A stretch of DNA of 64,000 nt, taken from Lachnospiraceae bacterium (GTDB lineage Bacteria; Bacillota; Clostridia; Lachnospirales; Lachnospiraceae). Both the position numbers and the translations under genes were made by a program. Every line of letters begins with the position of its first letter. Position 1 is the stretch's first letter. Below are positions 43,139-52,120 of this stretch, in pieces. The stretch spans positions 124,001-188,000 of the forward strand of contig JAAUZK010000032.1 of NCBI GenBank assembly GCA_014804655.1. The letters are read 5' to 3'. The notes beneath the pieces were generated by a model that had not been told where the DNA came from, did not search any database, and saw only the letters and a program-made list of their open reading frames with translations.

Positions 43139-45715
43139 TTATGACAAAGATTGATGTTGGGGCGAATCGTAGTAAGTTTTTTCTGTATTGATGTACAACA
43201 CCGCAAGGATAACAGCACCGAATATTGACAAGATCAGTCCGACGATAAAGCCTTGCGGGATGTACTTTAATTCAATATTGTGGTGCCCGGGGGTGATCGG
43301 TATTACAAGTAGATTTTGTATACTTAAAGGCGTTTCTGCTTTTATTCCGTCCTGCGTCACATGCCATCCTCTTTCCCATGGAATAGAGCATAGTATATAT
43401 GCCGTTTCATTGGTTTCATTTTTGCAGGAAATACTTATGTGTGCGTCGGTATGCATTATAATTTCGGGCGCATGCTTTGTTATGTGTGTGGTATATGCGT
43501 CAAGAAATTCTTGAGATTCGCCGCACACATATATTTCATGTGGAAGCAGTGTTTCATGTTCTTTTATGTAGTAACGTATTTTGATTTTCGTATTTTTTGC
43601 GAAATCACCAAGTATTTTAACATTGTTTAGCTGTTCACTGAGATCTGTTTTTTCTTCGCCAATAAATGCCTCTGCTTTTGTAATGCCGGAATCATTATAT
43701 GAAACATAGACAGCACAATCTTCGATTGTCGTATATTCATATTCGACATAGGCATCCACGGCAGAATCCGTAGCATAGATAGAACCGTCAGGCTGCTCTG
43801 TACAATGAAAAGCAGTTACACAGCTTCCGTGCAGAGTATGGATAATATCTTCAATTTGGTGGCTATCCAGACTGTGATATAGTCTGTTGATATATTGAAA
43901 CGACGGCAAGGCTGTATTTTGCAGTTCTAAAACAGACTGATCAGCCAGGACGGCAAAGGGCAGTGCATTTTCATTTCTATAAAGTTTCATTTCGTCTTCA
44001 CAATCAATTTCAACATATCTACCGTTAGGACAGTCGTTAGAAATCAGGTATTTGATACTGAGCAGAGCGTCGGCGGAGTTGTAGGAGCCCTCATCATAAC
44101 GAATGCCCCAAAGGATACTGTCTGAATAGCCGTAGCCAAAATTATTGGCTATTTTAGAGATTCGGCTTTCTTCTACAGATGTATAAGAGTCTAATCCGTA
44201 GAGATTAAACATAAAAGAGTCATTTGGAGTTCGGAATGCTTGTTTATACATAACGGTTCTATGGGGGAGGGAATCCTTTTTACTCTGTTCGATTAGGGGG
44301 AGAACTGCTTTAGTATAGGCTTGATATTCCGATGTTTTTGCAGAATCGTATTGATTGCATTGTCGATAAAGGTTTTCTGCATTGATAAAAAGTTCCAGAA
44401 ACAGAAGACCGGCAGCAAAGTATATGTTAAGACGTCTGTGCTTCGGCAGTGCGATCAGGAACGTGTAGACAGCCACAAGACCCATATTAAGAATTAAAAC
44501 GGTTATGCTGATGTTTGCAGCAAAATATTGTGTCCTGCACAGTAATAAGCATATAAGAAATATACCGGTAGCAGGAATTGTTATTTTAGATATGGTTTGT
44601 TCCGTTATGGTCTTATAGCCTTTGTATGCAGCGTAGAGCAGTAGAAAAATGTACAGAAAAGCGAAGCGGTGCGGGGAACCTGTCGGATAGTTGAATGCGT
44701 GCCATGCACAGTTCAAATTATAGTGGTTAAAGGAAAAAAGGATAAAACCCGCCATAAGCAGATACAGGATCTTTGATCTTGCGGAGTCTTTACCGTGAAT
44801 TACCCAGCAAACCGTCATGAGCAATGGTAATATTCCGCAATAAATCAGAGGATTTCCATTCGTAATCGGCGTTGGTTCTGTTGTTGCACAAAACATGGAG
44901 TCAATGAGTCCTGCACCTTGAAATATTCTGTGAAAATCGAAGAGGGATGTTATTGAAAATGAGCCTTTACCACGTAGCAATGCAAAAGTCAAAGGCAGTA
45001 TGAGCCACATGGAAAGCATGCCGCCAAGAATAGAATTTAAGAAATAGAGGAGAAATGTCCGGCAGATTTTCATTCTTCCGGGAATGGCAAAGAAATAGTA
45101 CAGAAAGTATAAAACCGAAAAGAGGCATATCATATAACCCATGTAGAAGTTTGTAATAATGGCTAGGGAAAGCAGCAGTGTATAAAGAAGAAATTTCCCG
45201 TTATCGACCAGATTTTCAATGGCTCCGATGATACATGGCAACAGAATTAATGAATCGATCCAGAAAATATTAAACAGATAGCCAATCATGTATGCTGAAA
45301 GGGCATAAGCGGTAGAAAAAATAATTGCCGCCACATCTTCTCGCTTCCTACATAGGAATCTATACATAGTCGTCCCGGCACAGCCGGTTTTTAACAATGT
45401 GACAATCAGAATTCCGGTATAAATGTGTTCTGCATCTGTAAAGTAGAAAATCAAATTAAACGGGCTCATGAGATAGTAAGCGGAAACACTAAGCATATTG
45501 CCGCCGAATGCGCGGGAAAATGTATAGAATGCGGATGCGTTTCCATGCAGAATATCGTGCAGATGTGAAAAGAAAGCGGCATACTGCCAATTCATGTCCC
45601 AGATCAAAAGACTTTCGTCACCAAACGGATACTGTCCCCATACCGCATAAACTCCTAATAAGATTGCAGTAGGTACTGCAAAGGCCATGAGCATATGTTT
45701 TATGGATGTTCTCAT
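43139..45715 (-). CDS. YfhO-family membrane protein
   Basis: An 858-residue protein with roughly twelve N-terminal membrane helices and a large C-terminal extracellular region, ending in a last helix (IVGLILSIFGAVILAVLYI). YfhO signatures are the start IKHMLMAFAVPTAILLGVYA, PFGDESLLIWDMNWQYAAFF, NMLSVSAYYLMSPFNL and PHRFAFLYIFLLLYAA. YfhO is a GT-C-like protein needed for glycosylation of lipoteichoic acid in Bacillus. Start ATG 45715 follows GGAGGAAT. A cell-surface sugar-transfer role is probable, though the acceptor is not known. A small repeat array lies just upstream. Confidence 0.9.
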   Translation of the reverse strand: MRTSIKHMLMAFAVPTAILLGVYAVWGQYPFGDESLLIWDMNWQYAAFFSHLHDILHGNASAFYTFSRAFGGNMLSVSAYYLMSPFNLIFYFTDAEHIYTGILIVTLLKTGCAGTTMYRFLCRKREDVAAIIFSTAYALSAYMIGYLFNIFWIDSLILLPCIIGAIENLVDNGKFLLYTLLLSLAIITNFYMGYMICLFSVLYFLYYFFAIPGRMKICRTFLLYFLNSILGGMLSMWLILPLTFALLRGKGSFSITSLFDFHRIFQGAGLIDSMFCATTEPTPITNGNPLIYCGILPLLMTVCWVIHGKDSARSKILYLLMAGFILFSFNHYNLNCAWHAFNYPTGSPHRFAFLYIFLLLYAAYKGYKTITEQTISKITIPATGIFLICLLLCRTQYFAANISITVLILNMGLVAVYTFLIALPKHRRLNIYFAAGLLFLELFINAENLYRQCNQYDSAKTSEYQAYTKAVLPLIEQSKKDSLPHRTVMYKQAFRTPNDSFMFNLYGLDSYTSVEESRISKIANNFGYGYSDSILWGIRYDEGSYNSADALLSIKYLISNDCPNGRYVEIDCEDEMKLYRNENALPFAVLADQSVLELQNTALPSFQYINRLYHSLDSHQIEDIIHTLHGSCVTAFHCTEQPDGSIYATDSAVDAYVEYEYTTIEDCAVYVSYNDSGITKAEAFIGEEKTDLSEQLNNVKILGDFAKNTKIKIRYYIKEHETLLPHEIYVCGESQEFLDAYTTHITKHAPEIIMHTDAHISISCKNETNETAYILCSIPWERGWHVTQDGIKAETPLSIQNLLVIPITPGHHNIELKYIPQGFIVGLILSIFGAVILAVLYINTEKTYYDSPQHQSLS

Positions 45716-45755
45716 ATGTATAATTCCTCCGTCCGGTTTCGGAATAATTGTAAAA

Positions 45756-45830
45756 ATAGGTCAAAATCACCCTTTTTAAAATAGGTCAATTTACCCCTAA
45801 TGTCAATAGGTCAGTTTGCCATAATCTAAT
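45756..45830. repeat. Three phased 25-bp repeats
   Basis: ATAGGTCA recurs at 45756, 45781 and 45806, exactly 25 bases apart, with similar following bases (AAATCACCC, ATTTACCCC, GTTTGCC). It lies between the YfhO and Xre genes. The array could be a set of binding sites or the end of a decayed transposon with multiple terminal repeats; no transposase is next to it. Confidence 0.65.
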
Positions 45831-45919
45831 TACACGCTGCGAAATGATTCGGACGGTACACCGGCGAAAAGCATGGAAGCGTTTGGAGAATAAAGTGTGT
45901 TTGTTTAGGGAATATACAG

Positions 45920-46225
45920 ATGAAACGACTGAATGAAAAAGGAAAATATATGGACCGGCTAAGGAAGTTAAGAAAAGAAAAAGGATACACGCAGATCAAA
46001 ATGCAGCTTTTGACGGGAATCGATCAGAGTGATTACTCAAAGATTGAAAAGGGAAAACGTTACTATACGTTTGAACAGTGCAAGAGGATCGCGCTGGCGT
46101 TAGATACCAGCATGGATTATCTTGCCGGACTGACGGATGATCCGCGACCCTATCCAAGGGGAGGACATGCGCAGTCCGGCAAAAAAATTACATCTGATTC
46201 ATCTGATCCAACAGAGCAATCTTAA
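45920..46225 (+). CDS. Small Xre-family regulator
   Basis: A 101-residue protein with a complete Xre/Cro helix-turn-helix (LRKLRKEKGYTQIKMQLLTG, IDQSDYSKIEKGKRYYTFEQ, CKRIALALDTSMDYLAGLTD). ATG 45920 or the internal ATG 45950 may be the start; neither has a strong ribosome site. The last 38 bases overlap the end of pncB on the other strand. It follows the 25-bp repeat array and is a candidate to bind it. It is not accompanied by a toxin gene. Confidence 0.85.
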   Translation: MKRLNEKGKYMDRLRKLRKEKGYTQIKMQLLTGIDQSDYSKIEKGKRYYTFEQCKRIALALDTSMDYLAGLTDDPRPYPRGGHAQSGKKITSDSSDPTEQS

Positions 46226-47642
46226 TATCATACAGCTTGCTGGACAGGTCAACATATACCTTATGCGGATTTACGAGACGTCTGGTCTCTTCCCAGAGTG
46301 TGTTCTGTTCTTCCTGGCAATAAGCACGGATGTCCATAACCTTGGGTGAAGTGTAGCAACATTCCCCGCTTTGGAAAATGGGAACCATGAGCTCCCTTAA
46401 GGTATAGCTTCCGCCGGTCAGCTTCGTTTTCTTCCACGGTTCATTCGGGTCAAACAGTAGTAGCGGCGCATTCTCATCAAACTGCTCGTCTACCAGACAG
46501 ATCAGGTCTGCCTTGATCTTGCCGGTTTCTTTTTCATAGATACGGTAAATTGTTTTGTTCCCCGGATTCGTAACCTTTTCCGTATTTTCAGAAAGCTTGA
46601 TCTTGGGAATAAATTTCCCGTCTTTGCCCATCACCGCAGCTAATTTATATACGCCGCCGAAGGAAGGGCAGTTTTTAGAAGTGATCATGTGTGTGCCCAC
46701 ACCCCATGAAGTGATGGCCGCCCCCTGATCTTTTAAACTCTGGATCAGGAATTCGTCCAGATCATTGGAGGCAGAGATGACCGCATCAGGGAACCCTGCA
46801 TCGTCCAACATTTTACGGGCTTTCTTAGAAAGATAGGCCAGATCGCCGCTGTCTAAGCGGATACCGTAGAATGTGAGCGGAATGCCTGCCTGCCGCATTT
46901 CGGTAAAGACACGGATCGCGTTGGGCACACCGGATTTCAATGTGTCATAAGTGTCTACCAGCAGAATACATGCGGAAGGATACATATCCGCGTAGGTTTT
47001 GAAAGCCGTGTATTCATCGGGGAAGCTCATGATCCAGCTGTGGGCGTGGGTGCCCTTTACGGGTACATCGAAAAGTTGTCCGCACAGAACGTTGGAGGTG
47101 CCGATACAGCCGCCGATCATGGAAGCTCTCGCGCCGTAAATGCCGGCATCCGGTCCCTGGGCGCGGCGAAGACCAAATTCCATGATACCGTCGCCGTGGG
47201 CGGCATAGCAGACTCTGGCAGCCTTCGTTGCGATCAGACTCTGGTGGTTGATAATATTCAGAATCGCGGTTTCTACAAGCTGTGCCTGCATGATCGGAGC
47301 GATGACCTTCACAAGCGGTTCCCGCGGAAAAACCACGGTTCCTTCCGGAATGGCGTAGATATCTCCGGTGAACTTGAAATCTTTCAGATAGTCGAGGAAA
47401 TCCTTGCCGAAAATGCCGAGGCGTGCCAGATATTCGATATCCTCCGGCTCAAAATGCAGTTCTTTGATATATTGGATCACCTGCTCTAATCCCGCCGCTA
47501 TGGCGAAGCCGCCGTCGCAGGGATTGCTTCTGTAGAAAGCATCGAAGATGACGGTTTCATTCTGATCTTTGTTTCTGAAATATCCCTGCATCATTGTCAA
47601 TTCGTACAGATCGGTGAGCAAGGTCAGGTTTTGTCTGTCCAT
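46188..47642 (-). CDS. pncB: Nicotinate phosphoribosyltransferase
   Basis: PncB makes nicotinate mononucleotide from nicotinate and PRPP for NAD salvage. The 484-residue protein has LLTDLYELTMMQGYF, DAFYRSNPCDGGFAIAAGLE, EFGLRRAQGPDAGIYGARAS, the loop VKGTHAHSWIMSF and GIRLDSGDLAYLSKKAR, all hallmarks of the family. ATG 47642 has GGAGGAAAC upstream; the track adds eight codons. Its 3' end overlaps the Xre gene. It stands alone as a metabolic gene. Confidence 0.95.
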   Translation of the reverse strand: MDRQNLTLLTDLYELTMMQGYFRNKDQNETVIFDAFYRSNPCDGGFAIAAGLEQVIQYIKELHFEPEDIEYLARLGIFGKDFLDYLKDFKFTGDIYAIPEGTVVFPREPLVKVIAPIMQAQLVETAILNIINHQSLIATKAARVCYAAHGDGIMEFGLRRAQGPDAGIYGARASMIGGCIGTSNVLCGQLFDVPVKGTHAHSWIMSFPDEYTAFKTYADMYPSACILLVDTYDTLKSGVPNAIRVFTEMRQAGIPLTFYGIRLDSGDLAYLSKKARKMLDDAGFPDAVISASNDLDEFLIQSLKDQGAAITSWGVGTHMITSKNCPSFGGVYKLAAVMGKDGKFIPKIKLSENTEKVTNPGNKTIYRIYEKETGKIKADLICLVDEQFDENAPLLLFDPNEPWKKTKLTGGSYTLRELMVPIFQSGECCYTSPKVMDIRAYCQEEQNTLWEETRRLVNPHKVYVDLSSKLYDIKIALLDQMNQM

Positions 47643-47755
47643 TGTGTTTCCTCCGTTGGTTTTCATTCTTCATCCCGATTTCATGAAGGTGTGGTTGTTA
47701 ATTACAAACATTCTACACCAAACCGTTGCATTAGAAAAGATATTTATGAAAGAAA

Positions 47756-47779
47756 GACAAGACAGGTGACAAGACAGGT
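47756..47779. repeat. 12-bp tandem duplication
   Basis: GACAAGACAGGT is repeated twice, perfectly and head to tail, in the 409-base gap between pncB and hypB. No function is evident. Confidence 0.6.
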
Positions 47780-47875
47780 CAAACATTCCACACACCTGCT
47801 GCACAGCGACAGCACAGATGAATGGTGTTACTACAATTCCCACATTTTGTATACATCAAAGCTGTGAGAAACTGA

Positions 47876-47905
47876 TTGAACCGCCTGCACGTTCTATAGT
47901 ATAAT
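47876..47905 (+). promoter_or_regulatory. Promoter of the hypB operon
   Basis: TTGAAC is 18 bases from a perfect TATAAT. Transcription from here would give a leader of about 140 bases that contains the hairpins and direct repeats at 47916-48033. Confidence 0.6.
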
Positions 47906-47915
47906 AAAGCATGAA

Positions 47916-48033
47916 GTTATACTAAGGCGTCACAGAACGCCGCCTAAGTATAACTACGTCATGTCTGGGAGAATGCAGAAAGCGTGCATTCTCCGTATAA
48001 TTACTAAGTCATGTCCGGGAGAATGCAAAAAGC
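47916..48033 (+). repeat. Structured, repeat-bearing hypB leader
   Basis: Three parts are seen. A 14-bp stem with one mismatch (GTTATACTAAGGCG, 47916-47929, with 47941-47954) is followed by a perfect 10-bp stem (GGAGAATGCA, 47968-47977, with TGCATTCTCC, 47985-47994). A 33-base segment with TCATGTCYGGGAGAATGCA (47951-47983) is repeated with 29 of 33 matches 50 bases later (48001-48033). Neither stem has a T-run. It matches no riboswitch I know. Confidence 0.6.
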
Positions 48034-48051
48034 AGAAGAATGGAGTATTAC

Positions 48052-48720
48052 ATGAAAGAAGTGCGAATTCTGGAAATTAAACAGAGCGTTTTTGCCGATA
48101 ACGACAAGCAGGCGGAACAGCTTCGACAGGAATTGAAAGAAAAAGGGGTGTTTCTGTTAAATCTGATGTCGTCACCGGGATCAGGCAAGACCACGACTTT
48201 GATGCGGACCATCGAGGCATTGAAGGACAAGTTGAAGATCGGTGTTATGGAAGCGGACATCGATTCTGATGTGGATGCAAGGACGATATCGGAATCCGGT
48301 GCGAAGGTTATACAGCTTCACACAGGCGGTATGTGCCATCTGGATGCGGAGATGACTAGGCAGGGACTGGATGGACTTGAAACGGAAGGTATCGAGCTGG
48401 CTATTCTTGAGAATGTGGGGAATCTGGTGTGCCCTGCGGAATTTGACACAGGCGCGTCGAAGAATGCCATGATCTTGTCTGTGCCGGAGGGAGAGGATAA
48501 GCCGCTGAAATATCCGCTGATGTTTTCAATCTGCGATGTGGTGCTGATCAATAAGATCGATGTATTACCTTATTTCGATTTTGATATGGAAAAATGTAAG
48601 GAATACATACATATGCGGAATCCACAGGCGAAGATCATTCCGATCTGTGCCAAGACAGGGGAAGGCATAGAGGAGTGGGCCAAGTGGCTGGCGGAAGAAG
48701 TCGGGAAGTGGCGTAAATAA
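48052..48720 (+). CDS. hypB: HypB nickel-incorporation GTPase
   Basis: HypB is a SIMIBI GTPase that helps insert nickel into enzymes with HypA. The 222-residue protein has P-loop LMSSPGSGKTTTL (residues 39-51), the metal site HTGGMCHLDAEM, ILENVGNLVCPAEFD and the guanine-specificity NKIDVLPY. The His-rich nickel-storage tail of some HypB proteins is absent. ATG 48052 follows GGAG; the track adds four codons. It is 162 bases upstream of the iron-sulfur oxidoreductase, with hypA after that. No hydrogenase subunit or other hyp gene is in the window. Confidence 0.93.
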   Translation: MKEVRILEIKQSVFADNDKQAEQLRQELKEKGVFLLNLMSSPGSGKTTTLMRTIEALKDKLKIGVMEADIDSDVDARTISESGAKVIQLHTGGMCHLDAEMTRQGLDGLETEGIELAILENVGNLVCPAEFDTGASKNAMILSVPEGEDKPLKYPLMFSICDVVLINKIDVLPYFDFDMEKCKEYIHMRNPQAKIIPICAKTGEGIEEWAKWLAEEVGKWRK

Positions 48721-48882
48721 TAGCGGTAAAGCATTTGCATGAGCATAATAAATACAAGTAACAGTAATGTTATGTGAAACTATTGGAATGGCACAGCCGT
48801 TACGGCAATAGATTAAAGAAAAGGGATTTGCTTAGACGGAACGGGCGGCAATTCTAATTTAGAAAATACAAGGGAGGAAGGT

Positions 48883-51666
48883 ATGGAGAGAAAACTGGAC
48901 AAAGAACTGTATCCGGACTATGTTTATCCGGAGCACAAGGCGGATCACAGCGAACCTACCCGTGAAAGTATCGTCAAGCTGGGGAAGATGATAACGGACA
49001 GGATACCGCAGAAACTGGGAATCAAGAAGATTACTCAGGATGATCCGGAGTATTGGGGATTGGCAGGCTTGCTGACTGATGAAGAAGCAGAGATTGCGTT
49101 AAAACTTGGGGTCAGAAAGCCCAAGACGCTGCCTGAAATTGCGAAGCTTACGGGCATTCCGGAGAAAGAGCTGGAACCTAAGCTTCAGCAAATGTCCGTA
49201 AAGGGAATTTTAGAGTACAATTGGGAGAATCCGAAGCATGAGAAACAGTATATTCTTCCGATGTTTGTTCCCGGTTCGGCAGAGTTTTTCAATATGAACA
49301 GTAAGGTGATTGAGGAGCATCCGGAGGTTACCTTGTTCTTCGAGCATATGACGAGACTACCCCTAGAAATGGTTACTCCTTTTGTGGGCGAGGGCGGAAA
49401 CGGTATCGGTATGCATGTCATTCCGGTGGAAAAGGCAATCGAGATGGAAAGCGAGTCGATTGACCTGGAGCATATTTCTTACTGGTTATCGAAGTATGAG
49501 GGTAAGTATGCGGCGAGTCCTTGTTCTTGTCGCCGTTCTCGGCTGAAACATGACGAGGGGTGTGGGGATGATCCCGAAGGATGGTGTGTTGCAGTCGGCG
49601 ATATGGCGGATTACGTGGTGGAGACACAGAAAGACGGGCGCTATATTACGAAGGAAGAAGCGCTTGATATCTTTAAGCAGGCGGAAGATAACGGATTCGT
49701 TCATCAGATCACCAACATCGACGGAGCGAATAAGATTTTTGCCATCTGTAACTGTAATGTCAACGTGTGCTATGCGCTTCGTACATCGCAGCTTTTTAAT
49801 ACACCGAATATGTCACGTTCGGCATATGTGGCTAAGGTGGATAAGGATAAATGCGTTGCCTGTGGCAAATGTGTGGAAGCATGTCCGGCGGGCGCCGTGA
49901 AGCTCGGACAGAAGCTGTGCAAAAAGGACGGCAGTGAAGTTACATATCCGAAAATGCCGCTTCCGCAGGAGCAGAAGTGGGGCGAACATATGTGGACGCA
50001 CAATTACAGGGACGTGAACAGGATCAACTGTTACGACACCGGAACGGCACCCTGTAAGACGGCTTGCCCCGCACATATCGCTGTACAAGGTTATTTGAAG
50101 CTTGCAAAAGAAGGAAAATATGAAGAAGCCTTGGCGCTGATCAAGAAAGACAATCCGCTGCCGGCGATTTGTGGACGTATCTGTAACAGACGCTGTGAGG
50201 ATGCCTGTACCCGTGCAACATTGGACGAGGCGGTTGCTATCGATGCCGTAAAACGGTTTGTGGCGGAGAGAGATTTAAATGCCGAGACACGGTACATTCC
50301 AAAACCGACAGTACCGTCATTAAAGGGCAGCTTTGATGAAAAGATTGCGATCATCGGTGCTGGTCCGGCGGGATTATCCTGCGCGTACTTCTTGGCAGAT
50401 AAAGGCTATAAACCTACGATATTTGAGAAGAGCGACAGACCCGGCGGTATGCTGACCTATGGTATTCCGTCATATAAATTAGAGAAAGACCTGATTGAGG
50501 CGGAGATCGACGTGATCAAGGCTATGGGCGTTGAAATCAAGTGTGGTGTTGAGGTCGGAAAAGACGTTACTATTGCACAGCTCAGAGAACAGGGCTATAA
50601 AGGCTTCTATGTTGCCATCGGCTGTCAGGGCGGCAGAAAACCGAATGTTCCCGGGGAGGATGCAGAAGGCGTTTATACGGCAGTGGAATTCTTGAGAGAA
50701 GCCGGACAGAAAGAAAAGTTTGACTTAGGCGGTGATGTGATCGTTGTGGGCGGTGGAAATGTTGCTATCGATGCGGCGAGAGTAAGTACCCGCTGCGGAC
50801 AGGGTAAAGTGTCTATGTTCTGTCTGGAGAGCCGTGACGAGATGCCTGCCAGCCGTGAGGAGATTCTGGAAGCTACCGAGGAAAACATTACGATCAATAA
50901 CTGCTGGGGACCGAAAGAGATCCTGACGGAAGACGGTAAGGCTGTGGGCGTGGTATTCAAGAAATGTACCCGTGTATATGACGAGAATCACCGGTTTGCA
51001 CCTGTGTATGACGAGAATGATACCATGACGGTTTCCTGTGCGAATGTGATCTTCAGCGTAGGTCAGGGAATCGAGTGGGGTGATCTTCTGAAAGGCACTA
51101 AGGTTGAACTGCGGCCGAATGGCGGAGCGATAGCTGACAAACTGACTTACCAGACAGCGGAGCCGGATATTTTCGTGGGCGGCGATGTCTATACGGGACC
51201 GAAGTTTGCGATAGATGCCATTGCGGCAGGACGCGAGGGAGCGATCTCACTGCACCGCTTTGTACATGAGCATTGTACGCTGACGATCGGAAGAAACAGG
51301 AGAGATTTCATAGAACTTGATAAAGATAATATCTTCATTGCCAGCTATGACAACACCGACAGACAGAGACCGGAGAAGGCGGAAGAAGCGCAGGCACATT
51401 CGTTCCGCGACCTGTCACATACGCTGACGGAAGAGCAGGTTAAGGCGGAGACTTCCCGTTGCTTAGGCTGTGGCGCGTCAGTGGTAGACCCGAATAAATG
51501 TATCGGCTGTGGTGTGTGCACGACCAAATGTGTATTTGACGCGATTTCACTGCACCGTGAACATCCGGGCTGTTCTACGATGGTGGCATCGGAGGATAAG
51601 TTGAAGTATATTCTTCCGAATATGGTTAAGCAGTCGATCAAGGTGAAATTTGCACCGAAAAAATAA
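48883..51666 (+). CDS. Multi-iron-sulfur FAD/NAD(P) oxidoreductase (GltD-like)
   Basis: A 927-residue soluble flavoprotein. Residues ~60-125 form a winged-helix-like part (LTDEEAEIALKLGVRKPKTL). A cysteine-rich region follows near 212-305 (CSCRRSRLKHDEGC, CNCNVNVC), then a ferredoxin cluster near 325 (CVACGKCVEACPAGA). The GltD-type Fe-S domain spans about 383-470 (PCKTACPAHIAVQGYLKLA; CGRICNRRCEDAC). FAD (IAIIGAGPAGLSCAYFL, ~490) and NAD(P) (VIVVGGGNVAIDAARV, ~620) Rossmann folds come next, and a C-terminal cluster (CIGCGVCTTKC, ~873) ends it. It should move electrons between NAD(P)H and a ferredoxin-like partner. Lying between hypB and hypA, it may serve a nickel enzyme or membrane partner; the substrate is unknown. 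Confidence 0.85.
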   Translation: MERKLDKELYPDYVYPEHKADHSEPTRESIVKLGKMITDRIPQKLGIKKITQDDPEYWGLAGLLTDEEAEIALKLGVRKPKTLPEIAKLTGIPEKELEPKLQQMSVKGILEYNWENPKHEKQYILPMFVPGSAEFFNMNSKVIEEHPEVTLFFEHMTRLPLEMVTPFVGEGGNGIGMHVIPVEKAIEMESESIDLEHISYWLSKYEGKYAASPCSCRRSRLKHDEGCGDDPEGWCVAVGDMADYVVETQKDGRYITKEEALDIFKQAEDNGFVHQITNIDGANKIFAICNCNVNVCYALRTSQLFNTPNMSRSAYVAKVDKDKCVACGKCVEACPAGAVKLGQKLCKKDGSEVTYPKMPLPQEQKWGEHMWTHNYRDVNRINCYDTGTAPCKTACPAHIAVQGYLKLAKEGKYEEALALIKKDNPLPAICGRICNRRCEDACTRATLDEAVAIDAVKRFVAERDLNAETRYIPKPTVPSLKGSFDEKIAIIGAGPAGLSCAYFLADKGYKPTIFEKSDRPGGMLTYGIPSYKLEKDLIEAEIDVIKAMGVEIKCGVEVGKDVTIAQLREQGYKGFYVAIGCQGGRKPNVPGEDAEGVYTAVEFLREAGQKEKFDLGGDVIVVGGGNVAIDAARVSTRCGQGKVSMFCLESRDEMPASREEILEATEENITINNCWGPKEILTEDGKAVGVVFKKCTRVYDENHRFAPVYDENDTMTVSCANVIFSVGQGIEWGDLLKGTKVELRPNGGAIADKLTYQTAEPDIFVGGDVYTGPKFAIDAIAAGREGAISLHRFVHEHCTLTIGRNRRDFIELDKDNIFIASYDNTDRQRPEKAEEAQAHSFRDLSHTLTEEQVKAETSRCLGCGASVVDPNKCIGCGVCTTKCVFDAISLHREHPGCSTMVASEDKLKYILPNMVKQSIKVKFAPKK

Positions 51667-51750
51667 TATATGAGCGCAAGGTGATTCACCGAAAAAGATT
51701 TTCATTGTGTTGAGGATAATTCTCCGAAAGTGGAGCAGGCAGGTGACAAG

Positions 51751-52095
51751 ATGCATGAATTAGGAGTGGTATTCCATATTATGGACAGTCTGGAAAAGGT
51801 TGCGGCGGAAAATGAGGTGGAAGGCATTTCCAAAGTGACCTTGGAACTGGGCGAGGTATCTACGGTGATTGAATCCTATCTGCAGAGCTGTTGGAAATGG
51901 GCGGCGAAGAAGAGGGAACTTTTCTCGGAGGCGGAGCTTGTTGTGGAGATGCTTCCTGCCGTTACTTACTGCGAAGCCTGTGAAAAGACTTATCCTACCG
52001 TGGAGTACGGGAAGATATGTCCCTATTGCCATAGCCCGGATACATGGCTTATGCAGGGGAATGAGTTTAATATTAAAGAGATAGAAGTGTATTAA
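51751..52095 (+). CDS. hypA: HypA nickel metallochaperone
   Basis: A 114-residue HypA. MHELGVVFHIMD starts the protein and provides the nickel-binding His2; the zinc finger is TYCEACEKTYP ... ICPYCHSPD, with two CxxC pairs. The end TWLMQGNEFNIKEIEVY is typical. ATG 51751 is chosen because nickel binding needs Met-His at the very N-terminus; the track adds seven codons. HypA and HypB together load nickel into [NiFe]-hydrogenase or other nickel proteins. Its stop is 25 bases before the membrane protein gene, so all four are probably one operon. Confidence 0.94.
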   Translation: MHELGVVFHIMDSLEKVAAENEVEGISKVTLELGEVSTVIESYLQSCWKWAAKKRELFSEAELVVEMLPAVTYCEACEKTYPTVEYGKICPYCHSPDTWLMQGNEFNIKEIEVY

Positions 52096-52120
52096 CAAGA
52101 GAAGAAAGAGAGGGATTTAA

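Noticed and set aside
45756-45830. CRISPR array
   Set aside because: Only an 8-bp core is repeated, at a 25-bp period with no constant-length unique spacers and no cas genes.
48052-52095. Evidence for a [NiFe]-hydrogenase locus
   Set aside because: Only hypA and hypB are present; no large or small subunit motifs occur in any frame of the region.
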